A stretch of 64,000 bases of DNA from Phenylobacterium sp. Root700 (GCF_001429025.1 NZ_LMHT01000030.1:16984-80983), one strand, 5' to 3'. Positions 52,153-62,100 are shown, counted from the stretch's first letter. The notes: generated by a model from the letters alone, not told the origin. Numbers and translations are program-made.

Positions 52153-53205
52153 ATGAAATTCGCCCCATTGGTTCTCGTTGGCCTGATCGCAGGATGCGCG
52201 CCCGCCGCCGATTCCAGCGCCCAAGCTTCGAGAGCGCCCGCCCCGCCGGCAAGGACGCCGGCCGCCGCTTCGACCGCCGCGGGCCTCGCACTCGCCTTTC
52301 CGGTCGACTGCCAGATCGGCAAGACCTGCGAGGTGCAGAACTATATGGACCGCGACCCTGGTCCGGGGGCGAAGGACTATCGCTGCGGAACCGAGACCTA
52401 TGAGAGCCATGGCGGCGTCGATATCCGCCTGCTGGACATGGCGGCTCAGCAGGCCGGCGTGAACGTGCTGGCCGCGGCTCCTGGACGGGTGTCACGCCTA
52501 CGGGACGGCGTGGCCGACATCTCCGTCAAGACCGTAGGGTCCGCCGCGGTTTCCGGCCAGGAATGCGGCAACGGGGTGGTGATCGACCACGGCGGCGGCT
52601 GGGAGACCCAGTACTGCCACCTAGCCAATGGCAGCGTGGTGGTGAAGGTCGGCGACACGACGACAACTGGCCAGCCGATCGCCCGTGTCGGGCTCTCGGG
52701 CAATACCGAGTATCCGCATCTGCACATTACGACGCGCCGAGCTGGAACCACGGTCGACGCCTTCGCCCCGAACCTGGCGGCCGGGGCCTGCGCAGCGAGA
52801 GGCGCGGGCGACGGCCTCTGGCGGCCAGACGCGGCGAGCGCCATGGCCTACAAGCCCGGAGCGGTGCTGAATGCAGGGTTCGCCGCCGCTCCCGTGACCA
52901 TGGAAACGATCGAGGCTGGCGGGATCGCCGGGCCGACCACGACGTCCACAGCATTGATCGCCTATGTCCGCGCCATCAATCTGCAGGGCGGCGACGTGCA
53001 GGAGTTAGTGGTGAAGGGACCCGACGGATCTGTCGTGGCCCAAGGCTACCAACCGGCGCTGGATCGCGCCAAGGCCCAGTACATGATGTTCACCGGCAAG
53101 CGCGCGTCGCAGGGGAAATGGGCGCCAGGCGCCTACTCCGCGACCTACACCGTTCGACGGGCCGGAGAGGCTGTGGTCACGCGGACTTTCTCAATCACCC
53201 TCTAG
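52153..53205 (+). CDS. M23-family peptidase-like lipoprotein
   Basis: A 350-residue probable lipoprotein: the leader VLVGLIAGC has a lipobox with Cys15, followed by an Ala/Pro-rich linker (to residue about 50). The LytM/M23 domain covers about 60-220, with SHGGVDI holding the first His and Asp, and HLHI near residue 197 the second pair of zinc ligands. The C-terminal 120 residues (YVRAINLQGGDVQELVV) form a beta-domain of unknown role. AAGGAG lies six bases before the ATG. It may trim peptidoglycan or bind it. Confidence 0.9.
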   Translation: MKFAPLVLVGLIAGCAPAADSSAQASRAPAPPARTPAAASTAAGLALAFPVDCQIGKTCEVQNYMDRDPGPGAKDYRCGTETYESHGGVDIRLLDMAAQQAGVNVLAAAPGRVSRLRDGVADISVKTVGSAAVSGQECGNGVVIDHGGGWETQYCHLANGSVVVKVGDTTTTGQPIARVGLSGNTEYPHLHITTRRAGTTVDAFAPNLAAGACAARGAGDGLWRPDAASAMAYKPGAVLNAGFAAAPVTMETIEAGGIAGPTTTSTALIAYVRAINLQGGDVQELVVKGPDGSVVAQGYQPALDRAKAQYMMFTGKRASQGKWAPGAYSATYTVRRAGEAVVTRTFSITL

Positions 53206-53359
53206 CCCGCAAGCCGTTACGCAAAAAGGGATAGCGGCCCCAAAGCTTGACCTCACAAAACCGTTAGCGCCCCCAGTTTGGGCGAGAGTTTCTTTGACCG
53301 AAACTCCCAATCGGCTACAGTTTCATTTCAGCCTTGCTCTCCATGGCTGTGTCGCTTCG

Positions 53360-53394
53360 ATCGGGCGGCGAAGCTCGCGGCTTCGCCGCCCGAT
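53360..53394. repeat. Perfect 15-bp inverted repeat
   Basis: ATCGGGCGGCGAAGC and its exact complement enclose a five-base loop TCGCG. No T-tract follows on either strand. It could be a bidirectional transcript end for the convergent M23 and RTX genes or a mobile palindromic repeat. Confidence 0.65.
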
Positions 53395-53540
53395 TATCGT
53401 TCAGCACCCCAAAATCACATCTGACTTGAGATCGCCGGACACGCCCGCGCGGGTTCGTTTTTGCATGGGCGGACCTTGCCCGTCAGGGCCTGGGCCATCG
53501 CAGGAGCGTGTGCTCGCCGCCCCGGCTAGGTCAAAGCCCA

Positions 53541-53571
53541 AATAAAAAGGGCCGCCCCGAAGGGCGGCCCT
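53541..53571 (-). terminator. Rho-independent terminator of the RTX gene
   Basis: On the minus strand AGGGCCGCCC and GGGCGGCCCT pair around a short loop and lead into TTTTTATTT. It begins about 22 bases after the RTX stop codon. Confidence 0.9.
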
Positions 53572-53593
53572 AATCACCTAATGTCCGAAGACC

Positions 53594-55543
53594 TTAGGGG
53601 ACGAAGTTACCAAAGTCGATCGTGCTGAGGTTCGCGCCAACGAGAGCAATGGACGTATCAGCTGCCCCGCTACCCATATCCACGAAGACAACCACGTCAC
53701 CGCCAACCTGAACCGCGACAATCTCACGACCAGCCGCGATCTGGAGGTTCGCATCGGTCAGCGCGCTGGCGTAGGTCGCCGACGAGATTTCCGTGTAGTT
53801 GACGTTCGTGCCCTGGACGCCGAAGTCCAGCTTGTCGCCAGCTTCCCAGCCATTGATCTGGTCGACCGAACCAAGGGCCAGGCCCGAGTCCGACGCGCTA
53901 CCGAACACGAAGGTGTCGTTACCGAGACCGCCCGTCAGCGTGTCAACGCCAAGGCCGCCGGTGATGATGTCATCACCCGGACCGCCGCCGATCACGTCAT
54001 TGCCAGCGCCACCGACCAGGGTGTCGTTGCCGTCACCGCCAGAGATGGTGTCGTTGCCGGCACCGGTGGTGATCTGGTCGTTACCAGCGCCGCCGATGAC
54101 GGAGTTGGCACCATCAGCAGCACCAATGGTGTCGTTGCCGTCACCGCCATCGATGGTGTCGTTGCCGTTGCCGGTGGTGATACCGTCGTTGCCAGCGCCA
54201 CCAAAGATGGTGTTCGCGCCGCTGCCGGCGCCGATCACGTCATTACCAGCGCCGCCGTCGACGACGTTCTTACCGTCGCCAACGGTGATCGTGTCAACAT
54301 CCGAGCCGCCGGTGACCGTGTTGTTGCCAGCGCCGAGCACGTTGATGGTGTTGGCGCCCGCGCTATCAACCACGGTGTTGTTGCCGGTAGTGGCAGAGAT
54401 GTTGTCGTCGCCAGCGCCGCCGTCGAGGGTGTTGTCGCCAGCAGCCCCAACCAGGGTGTCGTTGCCTTCGCCACCGTAGATCGCGTCGTTACCCGAACCA
54501 CCAGTCAGGCTGTCGTTGCCGAGGTCACCGCTGATGTAGTTGGCGCCGCCATTGGCGTCAGTGATGGTGTCGTTACCTTGACCGCCCAGCAGAGTGTCGC
54601 TGGCGGTGCCACCGGTGATGTTGTCGTTGCCCATGTTACCATGGGCCCAGTTCACACCGTCGCCGGTCACGATGGTATCGACGCCTTGGCCGCCGGAAAT
54701 GGTGTCGTTGCCATCGCCGCCGTTCAGGTTGTCGTCGCCCTGGTTGCCGTGCAGCCAGTCGTCGCCGAGACCGCCGGTGATCGTATCGTTGTCCGAACCC
54801 TCGCCGCCAACGATGGTGTCGTTTCCAGCGCCGCCCACGAGGCTGTCGGCGCCGTCGCCGCCGTCGATGCTGTCGTTACCGGCGTTGCCGTCGACAGTGT
54901 CGTTGCCTTGACCGCCATAGATCACGTCGTTGCCCGAACCGCCGTCGACGCTGTCGTTATCCTTGTCAGCATAAACGATATCGTCGCCAGAACCGGCCAG
55001 GATGGTGTCGTTGCCCGCGCCGCCATAGATCAGTTCGGCGGACGAACCGGCAGTAATGCTGTCGTTACCCATGTTGCCATGGATGTAGTTGGAGCCGCCG
55101 ACATCGCTGATGACGTCGTCGTTTTGTCCGCCCAGCAGGGTGTCATTGCCGTCGCCACCATCGAGGGTGTCGTTACCCTTGTTGCCGTGCAGGTAATCGT
55201 TGCCCTTGCCGCCCGTGAGGTTGTCCGCGCCGTCGTTGCCCATGAGCACGTCAGCAGCATCCGACCCAACGATGCCGGCGTCGTTACCAGCGGTGCCGAC
55301 GAACAGCTTCGATTGATCGGGGAAGGCCGTGTTGGTGGCGCCGAGAATGCCAGCGCCGAACACGACGGTCTTGCCGCCGAACGTCATGGAGACGGTTTCT
55401 TGCGGCTGCGACACGGTCGCGGGGTTGATCGTCGTGGTGACCGCAGAGGCAGTCGCCCCGGCAGCCGTGAAGATCAGTTGGTCGGCACCGGTGAAGGCAA
55501 GCGCCTGCGCCGCGGTGACGGTGTCAAAATATAAACTAGCCAT
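53594..55543 (-). CDS. RTX (haemolysin-type calcium-binding repeat) secreted protein
   Basis: A 649-residue acidic protein without Sec signal. Residues about 80-545 are almost only GGxGxDxx nonapeptides (for example GGAGNDTI), which bind calcium as beta-rolls. Longer units recur in which a GN(M/Q)GND turn follows a Tyr/Trp-His ([27 protein letters not shown]). The first 80 and last 100 residues are unique; the C-terminus ([18 protein letters not shown] then a hydrophobic tail) suits a type I secretion signal. No lipase, protease or toxin domain is seen, so a structural, S-layer-like or matrix role is possible. It lies downstream of its exporter genes with its own leader and terminator. Confidence 0.9.
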   Translation of the reverse strand: MASLYFDTVTAAQALAFTGADQLIFTAAGATASAVTTTINPATVSQPQETVSMTFGGKTVVFGAGILGATNTAFPDQSKLFVGTAGNDAGIVGSDAADVLMGNDGADNLTGGKGNDYLHGNKGNDTLDGGDGNDTLLGGQNDDVISDVGGSNYIHGNMGNDSITAGSSAELIYGGAGNDTILAGSGDDIVYADKDNDSVDGGSGNDVIYGGQGNDTVDGNAGNDSIDGGDGADSLVGGAGNDTIVGGEGSDNDTITGGLGDDWLHGNQGDDNLNGGDGNDTISGGQGVDTIVTGDGVNWAHGNMGNDNITGGTASDTLLGGQGNDTITDANGGANYISGDLGNDSLTGGSGNDAIYGGEGNDTLVGAAGDNTLDGGAGDDNISATTGNNTVVDSAGANTINVLGAGNNTVTGGSDVDTITVGDGKNVVDGGAGNDVIGAGSGANTIFGGAGNDGITTGNGNDTIDGGDGNDTIGAADGANSVIGGAGNDQITTGAGNDTISGGDGNDTLVGGAGNDVIGGGPGDDIITGGLGVDTLTGGLGNDTFVFGSASDSGLALGSVDQINGWEAGDKLDFGVQGTNVNYTEISSATYASALTDANLQIAAGREIVAVQVGGDVVVFVDMGSGAADTSIALVGANLSTIDFGNFVP

Positions 55544-55761
55544 GTTTCTCTCCAGTCTGTGTCACATGGACCCCCGAAACGCCTGGCCACCATTTTCCAA
55601 TGGAGCGGTCCCAGCGGTCCTATCCCTCACCACCACAGGGTCGTGGCGAAGGTTAAACGAGCCCGAGGAAGACGTATCGGAACCGCCGATAATGCGCAAC
55701 AGCAAAAAAGGCAGGAAAGACGGGCTGGCGCGGAGGTTTGAAGGGTAAGAAAATCGTTAAT

Positions 55762-57132
55762 CTAGTCTTCGCGCAGCGCGTCGCGAACGGTATCGGTCAA
55801 GGGACTGACGATGTAGGACAGAATCGAACGCCGTCCGGTTACGATCATCGCCTCCGCCGGCATGCCAGGGCTCAGTTTCGAGCCCTTGGGGAGCTTGGCG
55901 AGCTCGGGCGGCGGGATGCGCAGATCAGCGCGGAAGTAGCCCACCCCGGTCTTCTCGTCGACGAGCTGGTCGGCCGAGACCGTGACCACTTCGGCGTTGA
56001 CCGGCGGCACGGTCCGCGAATTGAGCGCCGAAAGGCGCACCCGCGCCCTCATCCCATCATGGACGCTGTCGATATCCTGGGGCCTGATTCGGGCGGTGAC
56101 GATCAACGGGGCGTTGGCCGGAACCACGCTCATCAGCCGCTCGCCGGGAGCCACGATGCCGCCGATCGTGAACTGGGTCAGGTCAAGCACGTAGCCGTCG
56201 GCCGGCGACCTGACCGTGGCCGATCTCAGCGTCTGGCTCGCAGCCGTAAGTTTCGGCGTGACCTCGGCCAAGCCGCTCTGCATCTGGCGCAGCCCTTCGG
56301 CGGCCTGGCTGATGCGTTGCTCCCGAAGCGTCGCGATCTGCAGGCGCGTCTCGCCGATCTGCTCATGCAGGCGGGTGATCTCGGCGACCAGTTGCCCCCG
56401 GCGCCCGGCGAGATCGGCCAGGGTGCGCTTGTAGCGCAGGATCAAGGTCTTGGGCGCGTAGCCCTTTTCATAGAGGGTCTGATAACCGGCCAGCTCTTCG
56501 CGGGTCAGGGCGTCGGATTCCTTCACCGCGTCGACCTGGGCTTGAACCCCGCTGATCTGGGTTTCCAGCTGCTGAAGCTTCTGGGCGAGAACCGCGCTCT
56601 GCCCGTCGAAGAACTGGAGGCGCGAGGAGAACAACAACTCCTGGTCGCGAAGGACGCCCGCCACCCGAGGATCGTTCACGCGCGCCGTCAGCTCAGCCGG
56701 GAACACCATCGCCTTCTGGCCCGTCGCCTCGGCCTGGAACCTGGAGACCTGCGCCAGGAACACGTCGTACTGGCTCTGCAGGACGTCGGTCATGGCCTTG
56801 GACTGAACCTCGTCGAAGGTCAGCAGCACCTGGTTCAGGCGGACGTGCTGCCCCTCGCGGACCTGGATCGTCCTGACGGTGCCGCCTTCACGGTGGCGAA
56901 TCGTCTTGCGGTTGTCTTCAACCCGCACCATGCCCGGCGCGACGACGGCGCTGTCGATCCTGGCGACCGCAGCGAACAGCGTCAGGCCGACCACGAAGAC
57001 GCCGACCACGGCGGTGCCGATAATGATCGGCCGCTTGATGCGACGGTCCATGGTTCCGTCGAGCGGAACCAGGTCCTTCTCGCCAAAGGTCGGCGACTCG
57101 TAGGGCTTGGGGGCTTTGAAATCCAGTTTCAT
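55762..57132 (-). CDS. Type I secretion periplasmic adaptor (HlyD family)
   Basis: A 456-residue membrane-fusion protein. One membrane segment lies at about 35-58 (IIIGTAVVGVFVVGLTLFAAV), followed by the first lipoyl half VRVEDNRKTIRHREGGTVRTI, a long coiled coil at about 100-290 and the second lipoyl half with ATVRSPADGYVLDLTQFTIGG. The C-terminal segment has MPAEAMIVTGRRSILSYIVSP, the typical end of PrtE/HlyD proteins. It overlaps the ABC gene by four bases. It would bridge the ABC exporter to a TolC-like outer-membrane protein, which is not encoded here. Confidence 0.95.
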   Translation of the reverse strand: MKLDFKAPKPYESPTFGEKDLVPLDGTMDRRIKRPIIIGTAVVGVFVVGLTLFAAVARIDSAVVAPGMVRVEDNRKTIRHREGGTVRTIQVREGQHVRLNQVLLTFDEVQSKAMTDVLQSQYDVFLAQVSRFQAEATGQKAMVFPAELTARVNDPRVAGVLRDQELLFSSRLQFFDGQSAVLAQKLQQLETQISGVQAQVDAVKESDALTREELAGYQTLYEKGYAPKTLILRYKRTLADLAGRRGQLVAEITRLHEQIGETRLQIATLREQRISQAAEGLRQMQSGLAEVTPKLTAASQTLRSATVRSPADGYVLDLTQFTIGGIVAPGERLMSVVPANAPLIVTARIRPQDIDSVHDGMRARVRLSALNSRTVPPVNAEVVTVSADQLVDEKTGVGYFRADLRIPPPELAKLPKGSKLSPGMPAEAMIVTGRRSILSYIVSPLTDTVRDALRED

Positions 57133-58856
57133 CGGCCGGCCTCGATCACGCGCGGAGTGGCGGGTTGAACGACCCGGGCCATGACCTGTTCACGCGGCCC
57201 GAACATCTCGATCCGGCCGTCGCGCAGCATCAGCATCTTGTCGGCCGACCGGAAGACGCTCGGCTTGTGGGAGACGATGACGATGGTCGAACCGCCGGCC
57301 TTCAGGGCGTCCAGCGCCGTGACCAGGGCCTCTTCGCCCTCGGCGTCCAGGGCCGCGTTCGGTTCGTCGAGCACCAGCAGCCGCGGGGCGCCCAGCAGGG
57401 CGCGCGCCAGGCCGACCCGCTGTCGCTGTCCGGCGGAAAGCACGTGGCCGGTCTCGCCAAGCTCGGTGTCGTAGCCGTTGGGCAGGCGCAGGATCAGCTG
57501 GTGCACGCCGGCGACCTGGGCGGCGCGAACCACCTGCTCGTCGTCCACGTCGGAGCGGAACCGGGCGATGTTGTCACGGATGCTGCCGGAGAACAGTTCG
57601 GTGTCCTGCGGCAGATAGCCGACATGGCGGCCGAAATCGCTGCGATCCCAGCTGTAGACATCGGCCCCGTCGAGGCGGACGTGGCCGTTGTTGGGCTGCC
57701 AGATGCCGACCATTAGCCGGGCCAGCGAGGACTTGCCGGCGCCGGACGGACCGATGACGCCAAGCATCTCGCCCGGCTCGATCTTCAGGCTGATGCCTTG
57801 CAGCACGAACCGGGTGGCGCCGACCGGCGCAAAGTTCACACCCTCGACGGAGAGCTGGCCGAGCGGCTTGGGCAGGGTGGTCAGCGCCTTGGCGGGCTTG
57901 TAGTCGGCGAAGAGCGAATTCAGGCGCTCATAGGCGCGATAGCCGTTGGTCAGCGAGTCCCAGGAGCTGACGAGCCGTTCGATCGGCTGCAGCGCGCGCG
58001 CCGCCAGGATCATGTTGGCGAACAGCAGGCCGGAGTGGATCTTGCCCTTCACCACCAGGTAGGCGCCGATCGCGATGATCAACACCTGGATGCCCTGGCG
58101 GGTGAACTTGCTGATGTTGCTGAGCACGCTGGCGCGTTCGCTGGCCGCGGCGCTGCGCTCCATGGTGATCGAGCGGAAGGTGGCCCAGCGGGCGCCGAGC
58201 GGCTCGATCATCCCCATCGCGCGAACCACTTCACCGTTGCGGAGCGCCGCATCGGTGAAGGCGTAGCTGCGGAGCGCCGCCTCGTTGGCCTCCTGGAGCG
58301 GGGGCCGCGTCGCACGGTCCTGGATCATGGCGATCCCAAACAGCAGGCCGGCGCCGACGACGGTGACGAGGCCGATGATCGGATCGATGACGAACAGCAC
58401 GGCCATGAAGACCGGCATCCAGGGCAGGTCGAAGAAGGTGCCGAAGGCCGGCCCGGTCAGCATCTGGCGGAAGCCGTCCAGGTCGCGCAGCGCCTGCGAA
58501 CGCGCCGCAGGGTTGCCGCGGATGACGCTGTCGAACAGAGCCGAGAACACCCGCCCGGAAACCCGCTGGTCCATGACCACGCCGAAGTTCACCAGGACCT
58601 TGGCCCGGTAGTCGTCGATCACGCCGGAAATGACGAAGGCGAGCAACACCCCGAAGGTGATCACCAGCAGCGTCGGCACGCTGTAGCTGGTCATAACCCG
58701 GCCGTAGATCTGGAAGGTGTAGATCGGCAACGCCAGGTACAGCAGGTTCGAGACCAGGCTGAACAGACCCGCGAAGGCCAGGGGCGTGTACCCCTCCTTG
58801 ATCGCGCGAGTCAGCGGATTGTCGGGCTGATCCGCAAGCGGATTAAAGATCTTCAT
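57129..58856 (-). CDS. Type I secretion ABC exporter (PrtD/RsaD type)
   Basis: A 575-residue half-transporter. Residues about 20-310 hold six membrane segments, and the nucleotide-binding domain has GPSGAGKSSLARLMVGIWQP (Walker A), LSAGQRQRVGLARALLG (signature) and RLLVLDEPNAALD (Walker B). There is no N-terminal peptidase domain, as expected for RTX exporters of the PrtD class. The ATG is preferred to a GTG three codons earlier. It heads the exporter-adaptor pair; the RTX gene follows after a 218-base leader. Confidence 0.95.
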   Translation of the reverse strand: MKIFNPLADQPDNPLTRAIKEGYTPLAFAGLFSLVSNLLYLALPIYTFQIYGRVMTSYSVPTLLVITFGVLLAFVISGVIDDYRAKVLVNFGVVMDQRVSGRVFSALFDSVIRGNPAARSQALRDLDGFRQMLTGPAFGTFFDLPWMPVFMAVLFVIDPIIGLVTVVGAGLLFGIAMIQDRATRPPLQEANEAALRSYAFTDAALRNGEVVRAMGMIEPLGARWATFRSITMERSAAASERASVLSNISKFTRQGIQVLIIAIGAYLVVKGKIHSGLLFANMILAARALQPIERLVSSWDSLTNGYRAYERLNSLFADYKPAKALTTLPKPLGQLSVEGVNFAPVGATRFVLQGISLKIEPGEMLGVIGPSGAGKSSLARLMVGIWQPNNGHVRLDGADVYSWDRSDFGRHVGYLPQDTELFSGSIRDNIARFRSDVDDEQVVRAAQVAGVHQLILRLPNGYDTELGETGHVLSAGQRQRVGLARALLGAPRLLVLDEPNAALDAEGEEALVTALDALKAGGSTIVIVSHKPSVFRSADKMLMLRDGRIEMFGPREQVMARVVQPATPRVIEAGR

Positions 58857-59065
58857 GCGCCGCACTGTTCCGTGGATGCTCGATAGCGACTGCCTAGCGA
58901 CCGCCGCCGATGTTGCTGCTCGAAGTCAGAGGCGATGTCCGCCGAAAACGCGCGAGACATGATCGGGCCTCTTAACGATGTCAATGGCGCACGCAAGCGC
59001 GCCGATTCGCGCGCCGCGTGTTAGACATCGACAGCCTACCTGATCCGTGCCGCAAGGAACCCGTC

Positions 59066-59833
59066 TTGTCCAAGGTCGCCATTATCGGCAGCTGCATAAC
59101 CAGAGACTTGTGGCCGATCGTGGGCGCCGAGCCCTCCGACCTGCTCTATATTTCGCGGACCAGCCTGCCTAGCCTGTTCGCCAGGCCGCTGGACGGCGTA
59201 CAGCCAGGCGAGGAGCCGCCGCCCAGCCTGGGCGCGTTTCCACACCGGGCGATGGTCAACGATCTGAAGAAGCGCGCCCTGGCCGCCCTGGTCGCCCATC
59301 AGCCCAGCCACATCATCTTCGACTTCATCGACGAGCGCCTCGACCTGCTGGCGGTCGGCGACACGATCGTCACCCACAGCTGGGAGCTGGATGTCAGCGG
59401 ATACCTGGAGCAGCCGGCCTTCGACGGCGCCCGGACGATCGGCCGGACGTCGCCGGCCTGCGACCTGCTGTGGCTGCAGGCGGCCGACGAGATGGCGGCC
59501 TTCCTCCAGGCCACCCCGCTGCGGGATGCGACCTTGATCGTCCATGAGGCCCGCTGGGCGACGCACTATCTCGACGAGGCAGGGCGGACGCAGGCCTTCG
59601 CCGACGAGGTGGAGATCTTCCAGGGCAAGCCGGCCGTGATCGCCGACCACAACGCCATGCTGGATCTCTACCAGCCGGCCTTCCTCCAGCGCGTCCCGGA
59701 CGCCGCCAGGGTGGCCGCGCCGCCGGAGCTGCATCTGGCCGATTGCCGCCATCGCTGGGGCCTGAGCCCCTTCCACTATGTCGACGACTACTACCGCGAG
59801 GTGTGGCGCGGCCTTCAGGCGCTGGGCGTCTGA
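59066..59833 (+). CDS. DUF6270-like protein
   Basis: A 255-residue soluble protein. It begins SKVAIIGSCITRDLWPI, close to the (I/F)GSC(V/I)(T/S)RD start of DUF6270 proteins, which are often found in surface-glycan clusters. HIIFDFIDERLDLL near residue 80 and LSPFHYVDDYYREVW near the end (with conserved His) also fit an SGNH-like fold with Ser in GSC. TTG at 59066 follows AAGGA at seven bases; GTG at 59018 is an alternative. It overlaps the end of the opposing repeat-protein gene by 19 bases. No reaction is known. Confidence 0.75.
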   Translation: MSKVAIIGSCITRDLWPIVGAEPSDLLYISRTSLPSLFARPLDGVQPGEEPPPSLGAFPHRAMVNDLKKRALAALVAHQPSHIIFDFIDERLDLLAVGDTIVTHSWELDVSGYLEQPAFDGARTIGRTSPACDLLWLQAADEMAAFLQATPLRDATLIVHEARWATHYLDEAGRTQAFADEVEIFQGKPAVIADHNAMLDLYQPAFLQRVPDAARVAAPPELHLADCRHRWGLSPFHYVDDYYREVWRGLQALGV

Positions 59834-60999
59834 AGCTCTCCGCGGCGGGCCCAGTGCTCCAGCGGCGTCATCCCGCTGACGGCGAGGTCCGAGGCTGAGG
59901 CCAGGAAGGCCGTCGTGGTCTTTCCCGGCCACGGCTCGCCGATGCTCCAGGCGCCGCCCTGCAGGTAGTCGACCAACGGATTGCGGCCGGGCGCGAGATC
60001 GCCGCCGCGTAGCGTGATGTAGCGCGCCGCATCGAACCACGGGCTGGGATGGCGTCCCTCAGCCCCGCCCGAAGCGACGTAATGGCTCAAGGGTTCGAAG
60101 CCACCGTCGACCACGTCTTGATATTGGCCGCGATACCAGTCGGGATCGAACAGCGGGTGCGGCTTGAGCCCGGCCGCCGCGCCCGTGGTCAGGTAGTGGA
60201 CCAGCGGCGCGATGTCGGCCGCCGGCGCCTGGGCGCCGTAGAAATCCGCCGCGAACAGCGGGTGCGGGCTCAGCCCCCGCCGCCAACCGGTCTGCAGGTA
60301 GTGGGTGACCGGGTCCGAGCCCGAGGCGATCAGGTCGGGCGCCTGGCGGACATAGTGCTCGATGCTGAACAGCGGGTGCGGATCGCGGCCCTGGGCGGCG
60401 CCCACCCGGATGAAGTGCTCCAGCGGGGTGAGGCCGCCGGCGGCGAGCTCAGCGGCGCTATGGCCGGCGTAGAATTCGGAGTCGAACAGCGGATGCGGGC
60501 TCGCCCCTTCCGCGCCGCCATGCAGCAGATAGTGGACCAGCGGACTGGCCCGCGATCCGGCCAGATCGGGACGGCCCTTGAGGTACCAGGCCTGGTCGAA
60601 CAGCGCCGCCGGCTGCACCGCGGGGTCGGCGCCGCGCCGCGCATAGGCGGCCATGGCGCGCAGGCCGCCAGTCTCCCAGACGCCGGACCGTGCGATCACC
60701 AGGGCGCGGCCGCAGGAGCGCAGCATGTCCAGGCCACGGTCGATCAGCCGGGCCACGCGGTTGCGCCGCCGGGGACGCATGAACCTGGCCGCCGTGACGC
60801 GATAGCCGGTGAGCGCGATCTCGCGCGCCTCACGCTCGACATCGGCGCGCGCGCGCAGGGCGTCGGCCAGGGCCACGCCCAGCCGGGTCCGGCTCAGGGC
60901 CTCATCGACCTCCGCCCGCTGGAACGCTCCCCGCGCCGCGCCATAGCGCCGCGCGAGAACTTCGAGCTTGCCGACCAGATCGACGTTGTCGGCCGCCAT
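59815..60999 (-). CDS. Stand-alone protein of ~37-residue LFD..Y..HYL..G repeats
   Basis: A 394-residue protein without signal peptide. Residues 1-125 are helical and basic (FMRPRRRNRVARLIDRG). From about residue 130 to the end there are seven tandem repeats of about 37 residues with the pattern LFDxxxYxxxxPDLxxxxxxPLxHYLxxGxxEGxxPHP; the last two are degenerate. No catalytic domain follows. The same repeat stands at the N-terminus of the 62-kb glycosyltransferase. In databases such repeats usually accompany glycosyltransferases and rhamnan-synthesis proteins, from memory; their role is unknown. It is downstream of two glycosyltransferase genes. Confidence 0.8.
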   Translation of the reverse strand: MAADNVDLVGKLEVLARRYGAARGAFQRAEVDEALSRTRLGVALADALRARADVEREAREIALTGYRVTAARFMRPRRRNRVARLIDRGLDMLRSCGRALVIARSGVWETGGLRAMAAYARRGADPAVQPAALFDQAWYLKGRPDLAGSRASPLVHYLLHGGAEGASPHPLFDSEFYAGHSAAELAAGGLTPLEHFIRVGAAQGRDPHPLFSIEHYVRQAPDLIASGSDPVTHYLQTGWRRGLSPHPLFAADFYGAQAPAADIAPLVHYLTTGAAAGLKPHPLFDPDWYRGQYQDVVDGGFEPLSHYVASGGAEGRHPSPWFDAARYITLRGGDLAPGRNPLVDYLQGGAWSIGEPWPGKTTTAFLASASDLAVSGMTPLEHWARRGELQTPSA

Positions 61000-61056
61000 G
61001 ATGGCCGGGCCCTCCGTGATTTCACGCCCCTCGTGTCGGGCGCGGCCCGGGCGGTG

Positions 61057-62100
61057 TCAAGCCGCCGGACGCTCGGTCAGCCCCTCGTCCATCAGCCAGC
61101 CGAGGTAGCCGCCGCCCTCCACGCAGAAAGGATCGGGGAAGCGCTGGCGCAGGTCGGCGCGGTCGCGCCAGATCAGCCGATGGGCCTTGGCGATGGGCGT
61201 GCCGTCGCCATAGACGCCGTAGGCCCAGTAGCGCTCAGGGATCGCGGGCTCGCTCGCCGCGCTCACCTGTTCCTTGTACCAGCGCCAGATCTCGTAGACC
61301 GCGTGGTTGTCGCCGGCGTAGCGCTTGGTCATCGCATCGCCGGTGGGGCCGAGCTTGGTGAAGTGCCAGAAGCGCAGCGGCGAGCCGTTGACCGTGATGG
61401 CCCCGTCCTGGCCGATGGCGACCTCGCGCCGGCTGAGGTTCCAGCTGGCGACATTGTAGCCCGGGTCGCGGACCACCTTGACCTTGTTGAACAGGGCCGG
61501 GACGTGGTCGCACCACTTCTGGTCCACGAACAGGCCCTGGGGCATGTCGTCGTAGCAGTACTCCAGCAGCCGATCGTTCCACCACTGGCCGAAGCGCGCG
61601 CCCTCCCCGCCCGCCTTCACCGCGACGAAACCGAGGTTGAAGATGCCGGTCCGCGACGCCGACAGGTCGTTGTCGAAGATCGCCTGGCGCTCGGTGTTGG
61701 CGTCGACCAAGTGCGGGGTCAGCAGGATGTCGTCCGCTTCCAGCAGACCCAACAACGGCGACAGGCTGGAGAACAGCGCGGTGTCAGGGTCGAGATAGAT
61801 CACCGCCTCGGCGTCCGAGGCGCAGGCCTGATGCAGGAACGGGCCTTTCACCGCGGTGCAGACCTCGACCACGTCGTGCTTGAACAGCCAGGCCTTGAAA
61901 TCGGGGATGCCGAGATCCTGGGCGTAGACCACCTGGTCGAACGGCTCGTTGGCCGGATCGAAGCGGAAGCCGGCTGGCGGCTCGTCAGTGATCAGGGCGA
62001 CGAGATTCCAGTCCGGGTGGAACTTGCGCAGGGTGGAATAGAGCACCCGCGCCCGGTTCAGATAGGCGAAGGTGAAACTGGAAAAGCAGGTGACCTTCAC
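61057..62100 (-). CDS. Glycosyltransferase with DPD motif (GT8-like fold)
   Basis: A 347-residue soluble enzyme. The N-terminus TCFSSFTFAYLNRARVLYSTL is a nucleotide-sugar binding strand and helix, and the DxD-type motif is AVIYLDPDTALFSSL near residue 100. Asn-rich TGIFNLGFVAVKAG and later FWHFTKLGPTGDAMTKRY complete the catalytic domain. The start is GTG, overlapping the stop of the 62-kb gene as GTGA, so the two are cotranslated. The sugar and acceptor are unknown; a capsule or O-antigen role is likely from context. Confidence 0.85.
   Translation of the reverse strand: MKVTCFSSFTFAYLNRARVLYSTLRKFHPDWNLVALITDEPPAGFRFDPANEPFDQVVYAQDLGIPDFKAWLFKHDVVEVCTAVKGPFLHQACASDAEAVIYLDPDTALFSSLSPLLGLLEADDILLTPHLVDANTERQAIFDNDLSASRTGIFNLGFVAVKAGGEGARFGQWWNDRLLEYCYDDMPQGLFVDQKWCDHVPALFNKVKVVRDPGYNVASWNLSRREVAIGQDGAITVNGSPLRFWHFTKLGPTGDAMTKRYAGDNHAVYEIWRWYKEQVSAASEPAIPERYWAYGVYGDGTPIAKAHRLIWRDRADLRQRFPDPFCVEGGGYLGWLMDEGLTERPAA

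Larger units (their letters stand above)
53206..53593. other. Convergent intergenic region with hairpins
   Basis: This 388-base space lies between the M23 gene (plus) and the RTX gene (minus). It holds an inverted repeat GAGTTTC...GAAACTC near 53286-53306, a perfect 15-bp hairpin at 53360-53394, and the RTX terminator at 53541-53571. An 83-codon frame at 53294-53545 has no ribosome-binding site or recognisable content and I do not call it. Confidence 0.55.

Noticed and set aside
53294..53545. 83-codon frame in the M23/RTX gap
   Set aside because: No ATG start or ribosome-binding site; runs through the perfect hairpin and into the RTX terminator.
53930..55250. Regular short repeats that could suggest a CRISPR or satellite array
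   Set aside because: The period is 27 bases with varying sequence and keeps the reading frame of GGxGxDxx nonapeptides, so it is the RTX coding region.
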